From: Nitrosomonas sp.
GTDB taxonomy: Bacteria > Pseudomonadota > Gammaproteobacteria > Burkholderiales > Nitrosomonadaceae
DNA: 50,791 nucleotides
Reading direction: 5' to 3'
NCBI RefSeq assembly: GCF_021731985.1
Contig: NZ_JAKFWH010000067.1
Coordinates: 1-50,791, forward strand
The position numbers were made by a program, and so were the translations under genes. Below the pieces are notes generated by a model. The model was not told the origin of the DNA and made no database searches. It saw only the letters and a program-made list of their open reading frames with translations. Below, piece after piece: positions 6,920-16,573 of this stretch (position 1 is the stretch's first letter; every line of letters begins with the position of its first letter).

Positions 6920-8152
6920 CTACTTGGCGATCGTAATACTCGGCACGCCGACACGCGGAATGTCGGTGACGGTCATTTGAAACAATAGGAACAATAACTG
7001 GAAGGCATCGCGATTCCAGCGGGCGTATGGGCCTTTGGTATTCACCGCATAATACTGGCCATCGTTCCAACGGATTGAGAAATCGACATCAGCAGGCGTT
7101 GCGTTTGAAACCACAAACCCCATGGTCAGGTCAGGATTTTCGTTCCAGAGTATGGGTGGCGTTCTTGGATCTTTCTCGACGTGATATCCCGGCTCTTCAC
7201 CGAGCGCTTTACCGAGAAAACCCAAAATTGAGTGAAAACTCCTGAGCCGGAAAACACCGCTGATAGGCCATTCCCCGCCGTAGTGATCGGGCCGGATATC
7301 AAAAGCAATATCGCTAACATTCCAATCTCCCGCCAGATCATGCAGCGCCTCACGTTCTGCATCGATCAGCGTGCTGGGATCGTGATTGGTGATTAGAATC
7401 GGCCCCGGCACTTGTTTACGCAGCGTATAAGTATTGTCTCCCGGGTTGTAGCGTACAACAAATTCTTTTTGCAGCGCTTGGAAGCCTTCGGCTGCAATTG
7501 AACTGGCCGGGATGGTCCAGGTTTGTATGAGCGGCAATGGCTCTACATACAATTCATTTTTATCTTGAATCGCGGAAAGATGTAATACCACGCGACGAAA
7601 CATCTCATAACCGGTTTTATCCGATGGATTATTGCGATAACTGCTATGTTGCTCAGTAGCATTTAGCAAACGCACTTCCTGCGCCATCATCCGTAATAGC
7701 AGATCGACATCAAAACGCTGACGCAGCAGCAATGTTAATTTGCTTTGTGGGAACGGCGTAAGCAAGCGCTTGGTAAAATCTTCCCCCTCAATCGGAACGA
7801 TGCTGATGGTAGGACTTTCCGCAATACTACCACCAAAGATTGGCAGTATCGACGCTCCGGCAAGTCCGCCGAGTGCGGGCATCGCCCCTGCATTCGCTTG
7901 AAAATTGAAAGTAGCGGCGATATTTGAAACGCCGGTGAAATGAACTGGCCGACGGTGATGCGCACGCACGATATTGATCAGTAGCTGTTGCGATATAGCG
8001 TCGGTGACGGCATCGTCATAAGCAATTACGGCGCGATTCAGCGCCATCGGTGAGATACACCCGGAAAGAAGAATACCCAGGATCAAGATGCACGGTAACA
8101 ATCGCAGCCAATACTGCGAAAAGATCCGGTTAATAATATTCTGGCCGGGCAT
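6920..8152 (-). CDS. putative lipoprotein of unknown function
   Basis: The N-terminus has a basic region, a hydrophobic segment (LLPCILILGILLSGC) and a lipobox LSGC, so a signal peptidase II lipoprotein is expected in the envelope. The mature part of about 380 residues shows no enzyme motif I recognise; it contains a Gly/Ala-rich stretch (ANAGAMPALGGLAGAS). It starts inside the 3' end of dnaB: ATG 8152 overlaps dnaB by 23 bp, while a GTG at 8176 would extend it by 8 residues. Overlap suggests translation coupled to dnaB. No ribosome site is clear for either start. Confidence 0.72.
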   Translation of the reverse strand: MPGQNIINRIFSQYWLRLLPCILILGILLSGCISPMALNRAVIAYDDAVTDAISQQLLINIVRAHHRRPVHFTGVSNIAATFNFQANAGAMPALGGLAGASILPIFGGSIAESPTISIVPIEGEDFTKRLLTPFPQSKLTLLLRQRFDVDLLLRMMAQEVRLLNATEQHSSYRNNPSDKTGYEMFRRVVLHLSAIQDKNELYVEPLPLIQTWTIPASSIAAEGFQALQKEFVVRYNPGDNTYTLRKQVPGPILITNHDPSTLIDAEREALHDLAGDWNVSDIAFDIRPDHYGGEWPISGVFRLRSFHSILGFLGKALGEEPGYHVEKDPRTPPILWNENPDLTMGFVVSNATPADVDFSIRWNDGQYYAVNTKGPYARWNRDAFQLLFLLFQMTVTDIPRVGVPSITIAK

Positions 8153-9515
8153 GGCTTTCAAAACGGGTGTATTCACCCAGGAAAGTTAAATCGATTTTTC
8201 CGATCGGGCCATTGCGCTGTTTACCAATGATGATTTCTGCAATACCTTTGTCTGGCGAATCCGGGTTATACACTTCGTCCCGGTAAATAAAGAGAATGAC
8301 ATCAGCATCTTGTTCGATCGCACCGGATTCGCGCAAATCTGACATGACCGGGCGCTTGTTGGGACGCTGCTCAAGGCTGCGATTAAGCTGAGATAACGCG
8401 ATGACCGGTACTTTCAGTTCTTTGGCCAATCCTTTCAACGCACGCGATATTTCTGAAATTTCCGTGGCACGATTTTCCCCTTGACTGCTGGAAGACATGA
8501 GCTGCAAATAATCCACAACAATCAGACCCAATTCACCATGCTGGCGGTAGAGCCGCCTGGCTCGTGCCCTGAGTTCCAGAGCATTCAGTGCCGCAGACTC
8601 ATCAATGAAAATCGGTGCTTCGTTCAGTTTGCCTAACGCATGCGTCAACTTGGGCCAGTCTGCATCTTCCAGGCGGCCGGTACGCACCTTATGCTGATCC
8701 AGCTTTCCGACCGATCCCAGCATACGCATGGCAAGCTGGGTTCCCCCCATTTCCATACTGAACACAGCGACCGGTTTGTTCAATTCCAGTGCGACATGCT
8801 CGGCGATGTTCAGTGAGAAAGCGGTTTTACCCATGGACGGCCGTCCCGCCACTATGATCAGATCCCCCGGTTGAAATCCGGATGTTTTTTGATCGAGATC
8901 GTGAAAGCCGGAGGCAATGCCGGTCACATTGCTTGGATTATCCTGACTGTAGAGCAGCTCTATCCTTTCGACCACTTGTTTCAGGAGCGGTTGAATATCC
9001 ATAAAGCCTTCTTTGCCGCGCGCGCCTTCTTCGGCAATTTCAAAAACTTTCTTTTCCGCTTCATCAAGTAAATCCGCTGCAGAACGTCCGGCCGGACTAT
9101 ACGCGGAATCCGTTATCTGCACACCGATCTGTGCCAGATTACGCATAATTGAACGTTCACGAACAATCTCCGCATAGCGTTTGATATTCGCTGCAGAGGG
9201 AGTGTTTTGTACAATTGCGCCGATATAAGCGAGTCCACCGATTTTCTGAAGCTCAGCCGATATTTCCAAGGATTCTGCCACCGTAATCACATCAGCGGGT
9301 TTGTTGTGTTCTATCAGTTTGCAAATATGATGATAGATCAGACGATGATCCTGCCGGTAAAAATCGCTATCCGTAATGACATCAGCGACTTTCTCCCAGG
9401 CATGATTATCCAGCATCAGCCCACCCAGGACAGACTGCTCACTTTCAATAGAGTGAGGAGGCGTCTTGTAGGAATCTACGGGCTGATCTTGATTGATGCT
9501 GAGAGTTGACGCCAT
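8130..9515 (-). CDS. dnaB: replicative DNA helicase DnaB
   Basis: 461 residues, normal for the hexameric 5'-3' helicase that unwinds DNA at the replication fork. An N-terminal scaffold domain (SIESEQSVLGGLMLDNHAWEKV) is followed by the RecA-like ATPase with Walker A GRPSMGKTA (about 223-231), Walker B LIVVDYLQLM, and the conserved DLRESGAIEQDADVI block. It lies downstream of the rpsF-priB-rpsR-rplI operon on the same strand but behind a strong intrinsic terminator, so it probably has its own promoter in 9516-9576. The lipoprotein gene overlaps its 3' end. Confidence 0.97.
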   Translation of the reverse strand: MASTLSINQDQPVDSYKTPPHSIESEQSVLGGLMLDNHAWEKVADVITDSDFYRQDHRLIYHHICKLIEHNKPADVITVAESLEISAELQKIGGLAYIGAIVQNTPSAANIKRYAEIVRERSIMRNLAQIGVQITDSAYSPAGRSAADLLDEAEKKVFEIAEEGARGKEGFMDIQPLLKQVVERIELLYSQDNPSNVTGIASGFHDLDQKTSGFQPGDLIIVAGRPSMGKTAFSLNIAEHVALELNKPVAVFSMEMGGTQLAMRMLGSVGKLDQHKVRTGRLEDADWPKLTHALGKLNEAPIFIDESAALNALELRARARRLYRQHGELGLIVVDYLQLMSSSSQGENRATEISEISRALKGLAKELKVPVIALSQLNRSLEQRPNKRPVMSDLRESGAIEQDADVILFIYRDEVYNPDSPDKGIAEIIIGKQRNGPIGKIDLTFLGEYTRFESHARPEYY

Positions 9516-9576
9516 GGGTATCCGTATAGAAACACAAGAGTGATATTTGATTCTATCACTTGCTGAAGAACAAATG

Positions 9577-9604
9577 AAAAAGGACTACCGGAATAGTCCT
9601 TTTT
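9577..9604 (-). terminator. intrinsic terminator after rplI
   Basis: AAAAAGGACTA / CCGGAA loop / TAGTCCTTTTT is a perfect 11-bp stem whose end supplies the U-run in either direction. It lies 28 bp after the rplI stop and separates the ribosomal operon from dnaB. Confidence 0.85.
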
Positions 9605-9632
9605 AGAAACGAGTGAACTTACAATTGCGCTA

Positions 9633-10088
9633 TCAGAGCATTGCCTCGCCTAATACCGAAACAGTGATATGGGCTGAAACATCGCTGTGCAGCGAAATTG
9701 TCAAAGGATAATCGCCAACTTGTTTTAATTGACCATTCGGCATACGGATCATGGCTCTTTCAATTGCAAAACCCTGCCCGGCAAGTGCTTCAGCGATATT
9801 TGCATTGGTCACTGAACCGAACAATTTACCATCGCTGCCGGCTTTCTGGCTAATTTGCACTAATAATCCATCCAATTTCGCAGCCATTGCCTGAGCAGCC
9901 GCTAAAGCTGCAGCTTGAATTTTTTCAAGTTCGGCACGTTTGGATTGAAATTCCGCAATGGCTTGTTCGGTTGCGCGTTTTGCCTTTCCTTGCGGGATCA
10001 GATAATTACGTGCAAAACCGCTTTTAACATTAACAATGTCGCCCAATTGACCTAAATTGGTAACTTTTTCCATCAGAATGATCTGCAT
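9633..10088 (-). CDS. rplI: ribosomal protein bL9
   Basis: 151 residues. The N-terminal rRNA-binding domain with [24 protein letters not shown] and [16 protein letters not shown] is the family signature; a long Ala/Gln/Glu-rich helix (about residues 40-75) connects to the C-terminal domain ([19 protein letters not shown]). It is the last gene of the rpsF-priB-rpsR-rplI operon, 11 bp after rpsR and followed by a strong terminator. Confidence 0.97.
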   Translation of the reverse strand: MQIILMEKVTNLGQLGDIVNVKSGFARNYLIPQGKAKRATEQAIAEFQSKRAELEKIQAAALAAAQAMAAKLDGLLVQISQKAGSDGKLFGSVTNANIAEALAGQGFAIERAMIRMPNGQLKQVGDYPLTISLHSDVSAHITVSVLGEAML

Positions 10089-10099
10089 ATCATTACTCC

Positions 10100-10381
10100 T
10101 TAATGACGATCAGTGTAAGGTAATAATGCTAAAAAACGAGCTCGCTCTATCGCTGTACCCAGTTGCCGCTGATAAAAAGATGTCGTACCGGTAATACGTG
10201 CTGGAATTATCTTTCCATTCTCATTAACAAAGTCTTTTAAAATATCAATGTCTTTATAATCAACATTTTTTATGCCTTCTGCAGTAAAACGGCAAAACTT
10301 TTTGCGCTTAAATAAAGGACGATTAACTTTCTTTTCTCTTTCTTTATCTTTACTGTCTTTACGTCTTGTAAAACGTGCCAT
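10100..10381 (-). CDS. rpsR: ribosomal protein bS18
   Basis: 93 residues, slightly longer than the E. coli protein because of a charged N-terminal extension rich in Arg/Lys/Asp. Signature blocks are [38 protein letters not shown] and the C-terminal [20 protein letters not shown] small-subunit protein that binds beside bS6, encoded in the same operon. Confidence 0.97.
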   Translation of the reverse strand: MARFTRRKDSKDKEREKKVNRPLFKRKKFCRFTAEGIKNVDYKDIDILKDFVNENGKIIPARITGTTSFYQRQLGTAIERARFLALLPYTDRH

Positions 10382-10400
10382 TTTAATTCCTATTAACTGA

Positions 10401-10697
10401 TTAAATAAGTTCTATATGATCGGTATGCAGTACTAATTGATGATTCATATGGCTTTTTCTATTGATAAATCCGGTGAGTTTAACCGTATTGTTAATCTTA
10501 AATCCGGCAACAGTCAAAGCCAGCTGTCCCAATGCTACTGCAAGAATATCAAATATTATTTGTCGAGCAACGCCTGCTTCCTTTTGTCGCGATACATGAT
10601 TGATTGTAAACTCAATGACGGCAACACCAGCAGGTGTGTAGCGTAAAACCCCTAACTTAGCAATTCTTCCACAAATAATTGTTTGATTACAATCCAA
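10401..10697 (-). CDS. priB: primosomal replication protein N (PriB)
   Basis: 98-residue single-domain OB-fold protein. The N-terminus [31 protein letters not shown] and the central [12 protein letters not shown] follow the PriB/SSB family pattern. In E. coli, PriB joins PriA and DnaT in replication restart; betaproteobacteria keep priB in this operon. It lies between rpsF and rpsR with short gaps (19 bp and 12 bp). Confidence 0.93.
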   Translation of the reverse strand: MDCNQTIICGRIAKLGVLRYTPAGVAVIEFTINHVSRQKEAGVARQIIFDILAVALGQLALTVAGFKINNTVKLTGFINRKSHMNHQLVLHTDHIELI

Positions 10698-10709
10698 TTG
10701 CTATTAAGT

Positions 10710-11123
10710 TTACGCTGGAGCGCTCGATTCTTCAGGCACTTCATCAGGTTCTACTTCATCAGCAACTGCATCTGGGACATGCAAGCTCGCAGAACCGGAT
10801 CTCTCTTCTTGACGCATCATTGGCGATGGCTCTGTGACCGGTCCCTTGGTCTTGATGGTTAAGTGCCGCAGGATAGCATCACTGAATTTAAACGCATGAT
10901 CTAAGTCATTCAGGGTCTCTTGATCACATTCAATATTCATTAATACATAATGCGCTTTATGAACTTTCTGAATCAGATAGGCAAGCTGGCGGCGCCCCCA
11001 GTCTTCCACGCGATGAATTGTGCCATTTTTTGCGGTTACAATGCCGCGATAACGTTCGATCATTGCAGGTACTTGCTCACTCTGATCAGGATGAACAATG
11101 AAAACTATTTCGTAATGTCGCAT
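10710..11123 (-). CDS. rpsF: ribosomal protein bS6
   Basis: 138 residues from ATG 11123, chosen because AAGGAA lies at the right distance and [25 protein letters not shown] is the normal start; an in-frame start at 11153 would add ten non-homologous residues. The ferredoxin-like domain includes [24 protein letters not shown]. The C-terminus is an acidic Glu/Pro/Ser tail, as in many bS6 proteins. First gene of the operon, driven by the promoter at 11187-11215. Confidence 0.96.
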   Translation of the reverse strand: MRHYEIVFIVHPDQSEQVPAMIERYRGIVTAKNGTIHRVEDWGRRQLAYLIQKVHKAHYVLMNIECDQETLNDLDHAFKFSDAILRHLTIKTKGPVTEPSPMMRQEERSGSASLHVPDAVADEVEPDEVPEESSAPA

Positions 11124-11186
11124 AAATTCCTTATGGATAAAGCCTCCCATCAATTATGATAGTGAGACAAGGTTGAAAAACATTTA

Positions 11187-11215
11187 ATTTTACTTAATTT
11201 ATAAGGCAATATCAA
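11187..11215 (-). promoter_or_regulatory. sigma70-type promoter of the rpsF operon
   Basis: On the minus strand, TTGATA (-35, 11210-11215) and TAAAAT (-10, 11187-11192) are 17 bp apart, about 60 bp upstream of the rpsF start. The stretch is AT-rich. This is a good consensus match but unproven. Confidence 0.65.
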
Positions 11216-11382
11216 ATAATGTTCAATTAATTGCGATTAGTTGGCAGAGATAAATTCAGATGCTTCAGAACGCTTCGGATCAATGTCTCACGTAAAATAA
11301 CCAATTCACAATAAAAGATGAAGTAACACTCATGTCCATTGAACTGGTAAAATTTGCTTGCTCTATCCAATCACCCGTCATT

Positions 11383-11391
11383 TGATATAAT
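11383..11391 (+). promoter_or_regulatory. extended -10 promoter of the trpGDC cluster
   Basis: TGATATAAT is a full extended -10 element (TGnTATAAT), 50 bp before the trpG ATG at 11442. No good -35 is seen at 17 bp, which an extended -10 can tolerate. No leader-peptide/attenuator structure with Trp codons is visible. Confidence 0.5.
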
Positions 11392-11441
11392 TTTCACAGA
11401 AATATTTGAACAATAGCACGCACAACAAAGCGTTAAAATAT

Positions 11442-12005
11442 ATGTTGCTAATGATTGATAACTACGATTCTTTTACCTATAACCTGGTGCAATATTTCTC
11501 TGAATTGGGTGAAAACGTTGTTGTATACCGGAATGATGAAATTACTCTGGATAAAATTTCACAACTGAACCCTGAGCGCATAGTAATTTCCCCAGGGCCC
11601 TGCACTCCCAATGAAGCTGGCGTGTCACTGTCAGTGATTAATCAGTTCAGTCAGAACATTCCAGTTTTAGGTGTTTGTCTGGGGCATCAAAGCATAGGGC
11701 AAGCATTCGGCGGCAGGATTATTCATGCAAAACAGCTCATGCACGGCAAAACATCGCCCATTTTTCATCATAATGCGGGTGTTTTCCGGGATTTGCCCAA
11801 TCCGTTTATTGCAACACGCTACCACTCCCTAGTCGTTGAACGCTCATCACTTCCTGATTGCCTGGAAATTACAGCATGGACTGAAGATGATGAGATTATG
11901 GGTATCCGTCATAAAACACTCGCAATCGAAGGTATTCAATTTCATCCTGAATCTATTTTGAGTGAGCATGGACATAAAATGCTCGAGAATTTTCTGAATC
12001 GCTAA
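11442..12005 (+). CDS. trpG: anthranilate synthase glutaminase subunit (TrpG/PabA type)
   Basis: Class I glutamine amidotransferase, 187 residues from ATG 11442 (an upstream in-frame TTG at 11406 is less likely). [19 protein letters not shown] is the family start; the catalytic Cys79 lies in GVCLGHQ, and the His/Glu pair in EGIQFHPES (about 171/173). It provides ammonia for anthranilate formation in tryptophan synthesis, and may also serve p-aminobenzoate synthesis. trpD follows 27 bp downstream; the partner trpE is not in the window. Confidence 0.94.
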   Translation: MLLMIDNYDSFTYNLVQYFSELGENVVVYRNDEITLDKISQLNPERIVISPGPCTPNEAGVSLSVINQFSQNIPVLGVCLGHQSIGQAFGGRIIHAKQLMHGKTSPIFHHNAGVFRDLPNPFIATRYHSLVVERSSLPDCLEITAWTEDDEIMGIRHKTLAIEGIQFHPESILSEHGHKMLENFLNR

Positions 12006-12032
12006 TAAATCAGGTTGAATAAAGGTAATTTA

Positions 12033-13058
12033 ATGACCCCACAAGAAGCGTTACATCGCATTATTGCCCATCAAGAAATAACGCATGATGAGATGGTTTC
12101 ACTGATGCGGCAAATCATGCAAGGAGAGATCTCACCCGTTCTAATCGCTGCAATTATCACCGGCCTTCGGGTAAAAAAAGAAACTGTCGGTGAAATAGCG
12201 GCGGCGGCCCAAGTGATGCGTGAATTCGCAACCAAAGTTGATATCCCCGATAACACGCATTTGGTGGACACTTGTGGCACGGGTGGAGATTCTGCACATA
12301 CATTCAATATTTCAACCGCATCGGCATTTGTCGCCGCAGCTGCGGGGGCTCGCGTAGCCAAGCACGGCGGCAGATCGGTTTCGAGTAAGTCAGGTAGTGC
12401 TGATGTGCTTGAAGCGCTCGGCGTTAATTTAAATCAAACGCCGCAACAGGTCGCTCAAAGCATCCGTGACATCGGGGTTGGTTTCATGTTTGCTCCAAAT
12501 TACCACGCCGCTATGAAACATGCTGCTCCGGTACGACGCGAATTAAGCATTAAAACATTGTTCAACATTCTTGGGCCGCTGACAAATCCTGCCAATGCCA
12601 AAAGACAAGTACTGGGTGTATTTAATGAAGATCTGGTTAAAACTCTGGCACACGTTCTACAACTACTGGGCAGTGAGCATGTACTGATCGTGCACGGCAA
12701 AGATGGATTAGATGAAATTACGATAACGGGTGAAACTAATGTCGGTGAATTGAAAAATGGCAAAGTAGCGGTATTTACCATCAGACCAGAAGACTTTAGT
12801 CTAAAAACATCCGCAATCGAGACTATCCGGGTTACGGATAGCGAACAGGCAAAAACAATGTTGCTTTCAGTACTGGAGAACGTTGCCGGACCTGCGCGTG
12901 ATATTGTTTTGATGAATGCTGGCGCTGCAATATATGTTTCCGGTATTGCGGATTCCCTCGAACAGGGCATAAAAACAGCACATCAGGCAATAGAAAGTGG
13001 CGCGGCACTCAAAAAACTTCATGAACTAGTGGAATTTACGAACAAAGATTCTGTTTAA
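12033..13058 (+). CDS. trpD: anthranilate phosphoribosyltransferase
   Basis: 341 residues. Transfers phosphoribose from PRPP to anthranilate. The glycine-rich PRPP site is [18 protein letters not shown], followed by [21 protein letters not shown] and the basic [24 protein letters not shown] block. ATG 12033 is preceded by AAAGGT and gives the usual N-terminus; an in-frame TTG at 12015 lies further up. Second gene of trpG-trpD-trpC; trpC follows 7 bp later. Confidence 0.96.
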   Translation: MTPQEALHRIIAHQEITHDEMVSLMRQIMQGEISPVLIAAIITGLRVKKETVGEIAAAAQVMREFATKVDIPDNTHLVDTCGTGGDSAHTFNISTASAFVAAAAGARVAKHGGRSVSSKSGSADVLEALGVNLNQTPQQVAQSIRDIGVGFMFAPNYHAAMKHAAPVRRELSIKTLFNILGPLTNPANAKRQVLGVFNEDLVKTLAHVLQLLGSEHVLIVHGKDGLDEITITGETNVGELKNGKVAVFTIRPEDFSLKTSAIETIRVTDSEQAKTMLLSVLENVAGPARDIVLMNAGAAIYVSGIADSLEQGIKTAHQAIESGAALKKLHELVEFTNKDSV

Positions 13059-13065
13059 TCGCAAA

Positions 13066-13902
13066 ATGTCCGATATTTTAAAGAAAATCCTCACAGTAAA
13101 AAAACAAGAAATTATGGCTGCCACGGCATTAAAGCCCTATCCATTATTACTCCAAGAAGCCCGATCCGTATCCCCACCGCGCGATTTCGTTGCAGCAATT
13201 CGTAACAAAATTACTGCAGGGCAATCCGCTGTTATTGCTGAAATCAAACAAGCCAGTCCCAGCAAAGGGATATTACGCGGACGCTCCTCTGACACCAATG
13301 CACAATCGTTTGAATTTCTGCCTGCCGAGATAGCCAAAACTTATGCTCAACATGGTGCAGCTTGTCTGTCAGTATTGACAGACAAGCAATTCTTTATGGG
13401 TAGCTCCGAATATTTGCAAGAAGCACGTGCAGCCTGCCTGCTTCCAGTGCTTCGCAAAGATTTCATTCTTGAGGATTATCAGATTGCGGAAGCACGCGCT
13501 ATGAATGCTGATTGTATTTTGCTGATAGTCAGTGCCTTTTTGCTAGAAAACATCGAGCCTATCGTACGAATGCAGAAGCTTGAAGAACTCGCCAATTCTC
13601 TTGGAATGGCCGTTCTGGTTGAAGTTCATGATGCAAATGAATTGGAGATAGCACTTCATCTCAATACACCGTTAATCGGGATCAATAATCGCAACTTGCG
13701 GACCTTTGAAACCTCTCTAAATACCACTCTGGAATTATTGGATCGAATTCCATCCAACAAAATAGCCGTTACGGAAAGCGGCATACATAATTCTGCCGAT
13801 GTCGCACTGATGCGCAGCCATAGCGTTAATGCATTTCTTGTAGGTGAAGCTTTTATGCGCGCTGAAGATCCGGGCATTGAATTAGAACGATTATTTTGCT
13901 GA
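13066..13902 (+). CDS. trpC: indole-3-glycerol phosphate synthase
   Basis: 278-residue TIM-barrel enzyme that closes the indole ring in tryptophan synthesis. The catalytic Lys is in [50 protein letters not shown] and VTESGIH are the other conserved strands and phosphate-binding loops. It is monofunctional (no TrpF fusion). Last clear gene of the cluster; no intrinsic terminator was seen after it. Confidence 0.96.
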   Translation: MSDILKKILTVKKQEIMAATALKPYPLLLQEARSVSPPRDFVAAIRNKITAGQSAVIAEIKQASPSKGILRGRSSDTNAQSFEFLPAEIAKTYAQHGAACLSVLTDKQFFMGSSEYLQEARAACLLPVLRKDFILEDYQIAEARAMNADCILLIVSAFLLENIEPIVRMQKLEELANSLGMAVLVEVHDANELEIALHLNTPLIGINNRNLRTFETSLNTTLELLDRIPSNKIAVTESGIHNSADVALMRSHSVNAFLVGEAFMRAEDPGIELERLFC

Positions 13903-14051
13903 TCTCACATTCAATTTTTCTAAAACAAAACTTCAAAAAACAAGTAATTATTATCCTCAGATAAGTTATATACAGATAGCCTATTGTTTCCTAAATATTT
14001 ATACGGAATTGTCGTAAAAAAACCTACACTATTCCAAACTTGGGGTTCAAT

Positions 14052-14900
14052 ATGTTACAACCAAAACAGAGAAGTTTATCTGAGTGGGTAAATTTTCTCA
14101 CGACAACGGAAATTCCTGTTCTAAAACAAACCGCTCGTAATCTTCAAGCCCTGGAGCAAGATGAACAACACATGTGTGCTCGCAGCATTGCTCATGTTGT
14201 TAAATATGATCCGTTAATGACAGTAAAGTTGTTACGCTATCTACAACAGCACAAACATCGCAGCCAAGAACATGATGTCGTGGAAGTTGAACAAATGATC
14301 ATGATACTTGGACTCGAAACTACGCTAAATAAGGTATCAGCAAAACCACTGGTTGAAGAAATTCTGGGACGCGACAACATGGGCGCGCTCGTTTACTTAC
14401 TCAAAACTACTCATCGCGCAAATATTGCCTCTTCATACGCCTTTGACTGGGCAGTTCGTTTACATGATTTACATTTTGAAGAAATCCGTATCGCAGCTTT
14501 ATTACATGATATTGCTGAAATGCTCATGTGGTGTTTTGCACCCAATGAGATGTTAAAGATCAAACATTTACAAAAATCAGATAAAACAATGCGTAGCGTG
14601 ACAGCACAAGAAAGTATTTTTGGCTTCTCATTAAATCAGTTACAACTGGAGCTTGCTGTTAAGTGGAAATTACCTAAACTATTAATTACTTTGATGGATG
14701 ATAATTGTTCAAACCTACAGCGTGTACGTAATGTCGCCCTCGCTGTCAATTTAGCTAGACATTCTGCAAATGGATGGGGTGATGCAGCTTTACCTGATGA
14801 TTATGAAGGAATAGCAAAGCTTCTGCACTTACAACCAGGAGATATCATGACGATAGTAGGCGCTCACAAACAACATGAAGAATCAAATAACCCTTCCTAA
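14052..14900 (+). CDS. HDOD-domain protein
   Basis: 282 residues from ATG 14052 (the frame is open from a TTG at 14040). The family pattern is present: LTTTEIPVLKQTARNLQAL at the start, IAHVVKYDPLMTVKLLRYLQQ, MIMILGLETTLNKV, and the HD-like RIAALLHDIAEMLMW near residue 155. HDOD proteins are putative signalling scaffolds lacking the full metal site; the exact role is unknown. Stand-alone, 149 bp after trpC with an AT-rich gap. Confidence 0.8.
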   Translation: MLQPKQRSLSEWVNFLTTTEIPVLKQTARNLQALEQDEQHMCARSIAHVVKYDPLMTVKLLRYLQQHKHRSQEHDVVEVEQMIMILGLETTLNKVSAKPLVEEILGRDNMGALVYLLKTTHRANIASSYAFDWAVRLHDLHFEEIRIAALLHDIAEMLMWCFAPNEMLKIKHLQKSDKTMRSVTAQESIFGFSLNQLQLELAVKWKLPKLLITLMDDNCSNLQRVRNVALAVNLARHSANGWGDAALPDDYEGIAKLLHLQPGDIMTIVGAHKQHEESNNPS

Positions 14901-15051
14901 AAACTCATTTCTGCGAATGGAAAATTTGTGTTACTAATCTTATGTATTTGAAACGTAACCAATTCATAAAATATGCAATGACTGCAGATGACATTCTAAA
15001 AAACACAAGCGGAAAATCCAAAGACTGGAAGAGCTGTTTAACCCATTTTTA

Positions 15052-15098
15052 ATGGTGCCGACACCAAGAATCGAACTCGGGACCTTCTGATTACAAAT
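15052..15098 (-). repeat. attL: 47-bp partial tRNA-Thr copy
   Basis: Exact 47-bp duplicate of 28798-28844. It holds the 3' part of the tRNA (anticodon region to CCA) without the 5' part, so it is an attachment-site scar and not a functional tRNA gene. Confidence 0.95.
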
Positions 15099-15215
15099 TC
15101 TAAAATGTATTGTTTTACGTTGTTTTAATATTTTTGAATAACCATTAATGTCATTGTTTTGTATTTATTTTTATACTAAGTTGTTTTAAACTCTTACCCA
15201 TAGTTTTACGCCTAC

Positions 15216-15257
15216 TGTCTACATAGTGTCTACATAGTGTCTACATGGCGTCTACAT
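15216..15257 (+). repeat. four 11-bp-spaced arm-type sites (left)
   Basis: TGTCTACAT at 15216-15224, 15227-15235 and 15238-15246, and CGTCTACAT at 15249-15257, all 11 bp apart, directly before the integrase ribosome site. The same pair of variants with the same spacing recurs at 28735-28754 near the other end. This is the pattern expected of integrase arm-binding sites, which here could also repress int. Confidence 0.75.
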
Positions 15258-15274
15258 GAAAGGAGATTGAAGCA

Positions 15275-16546
15275 ATGACCACACCCCAAACGCCTACACA
15301 AAAAATCACAAAATCCTATGTAGACAAATTGTCTACACCAGAAACCGGCCAAGCCTTTGTGCGTGATAGTGAACTCAAAGGTTTTGCTGTTCGTGTTACT
15401 CCATCCGGCGCAAAATCATTTATCCTCGAAAAGAGAATTGATGGCAAAGTGAAGCGGTTAACATTAGGCCGCTATCCTGAGTTAACTGTTGAACAAGCCA
15501 GAAAGGAAGCACATAAATTACTCGGTCACATCGCTGTTGGCCGCAACCCCGCTGCTGAGAAAAAGCAGGAAGCATTACAGGGCACGACACTGAAACAAGC
15601 CTTTGATGATTTTGTAAAGACGCGAAAGAATCTCAAAGAGCGAACGCTCTATGATTACAGGCGAGTGATGACTATCATTTTTGCCGACTGGCAGGATAAG
15701 GCGATGATCGATATCAATAAGGATATGGTCAGCAAACGCCATAACAAAGTCGGCTCTGAAAGAGGCGAAGCTTATGCCAATCTATCCATGCGCTTTTTAC
15801 GCGCCCTGTTCAACTTTGCCATTGCACAATATGAAGACGGCAACGGCAATTCTATCTTGCGAGAAAATCCGGTAACCCGGCTCACACAAACCCGAGCATG
15901 GTATCGAGTAGATCGCCGCCAGACTCTCATTAAGCCTCATGAAATAGAACCCTGGTTCCAAGCAATCATGAACTTAAAAAATGATCCGCTCAGCCAAAAT
16001 CGCGAAACCATCCGGGATTATTTACTATTAGTGTTGTTTACCGGCCTAAGACGGGAAGAGGCTGCCAGCATGACTTGGAATAACATCGATCTACAAGCAA
16101 AAAACCTGAAAGTGACGGATACAAAAAACCACTCGGATCACAATCTGCCGTTATCTGATTTTCTTTATGATTTGCTGCAAAAAAGAAAGGAACAGGCAAT
16201 CAATGAATATGTCTTCCATCGAGCCAGCGGAAATGGCTATGTTTCCGAGCAGCGTAAGCAAATGGCCAAAGTCATCAAGGAATCCAGCATTGCTTTCACC
16301 ATCCATGATTTGCGCCGAACTTTTCTCACGGTAGCCGAAAGCCTCGATATTCCAGCCTATGCCGTAAAACGCCTGGCCAATCATAAAATGAGCAATGACG
16401 TTACTGCTGGCTATATTGTGGCCGATGTGGAACGATTGCGGCAACCCATGCAGAAAATAACAGACTATATTCTGAAGTGTGCCGGTTACAAGTCGTCAGC
16501 AACGATAACAGATTTGTCAGAAAAGAAATCACACAAAATGCTTTGA
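15275..16546 (+). CDS. tyrosine integrase of the prophage (P4 type)
   Basis: 423 residues. An N-terminal DUF4102-like arm-binding domain (GFAVRVTPSGAKSFILEKRIDGKVKRLTLG, about residues 30-75) is followed by the core-binding domain and the catalytic domain. Catalytic residues visible: Arg in LFTGLRREEA (about 258), H-x-x-R as HDLRRTF (about 345), second His in LANHKM, nucleophile Tyr in TAGYIV (about 379). ATG 15275 has AGGAG upstream. It lies next to attL, as usual. An inverted pair TGTAGACA/TGTCTACA (15319-15337), the same motif as the arm sites, sits inside its first codons. Confidence 0.93.
   Translation: MTTPQTPTQKITKSYVDKLSTPETGQAFVRDSELKGFAVRVTPSGAKSFILEKRIDGKVKRLTLGRYPELTVEQARKEAHKLLGHIAVGRNPAAEKKQEALQGTTLKQAFDDFVKTRKNLKERTLYDYRRVMTIIFADWQDKAMIDINKDMVSKRHNKVGSERGEAYANLSMRFLRALFNFAIAQYEDGNGNSILRENPVTRLTQTRAWYRVDRRQTLIKPHEIEPWFQAIMNLKNDPLSQNRETIRDYLLLVLFTGLRREEAASMTWNNIDLQAKNLKVTDTKNHSDHNLPLSDFLYDLLQKRKEQAINEYVFHRASGNGYVSEQRKQMAKVIKESSIAFTIHDLRRTFLTVAESLDIPAYAVKRLANHKMSNDVTAGYIVADVERLRQPMQKITDYILKCAGYKSSATITDLSEKKSHKML
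15319..15337 (+). promoter_or_regulatory. inverted arm-site motif inside int
   Basis: TGTAGACA-AAT-TGTCTACA is a perfect 8-bp inverted repeat of the arm-site core, within codons 15-21 of the integrase. It may be an extra integrase site or a transcriptional roadblock. Confidence 0.5.
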
Positions 16547-16551
16547 CTTAA

Positions 16552-16566
16552 TACGGCATTGCCGTA
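16552..16566 (+). promoter_or_regulatory. palindrome, probable operator of the RelE/HigA-like pair
   Basis: TACGGCA-T-TGCCGTA, perfect 7-bp arms, ends 7 bp before the toxin ATG. TTGACT at 16543-16548 could be the -35; possible -10 boxes are TAACAT (16565-16570, 16-bp spacing) or TATAAT (16570-16575, overlapping the ATG). The symmetrical site fits antitoxin binding. Confidence 0.6.
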
Positions 16567-16573
16567 ACATATA

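Noticed and set aside
12071..12970. Long minus-strand frames inside trpD
   Set aside because: Antisense shadows of a well-supported conserved gene.
15053..15098. Second tRNA-Thr gene
   Set aside because: Only the 3' part is present; D-arm and 5' acceptor strand are missing. It is the attL scar.
15216..15257. CRISPR array or replication iterons
   Set aside because: Units are 11 bp without spacers, and the motif recurs at the opposite prophage end; arm-type integrase sites explain it better. No CRISPR array was seen anywhere in the window.
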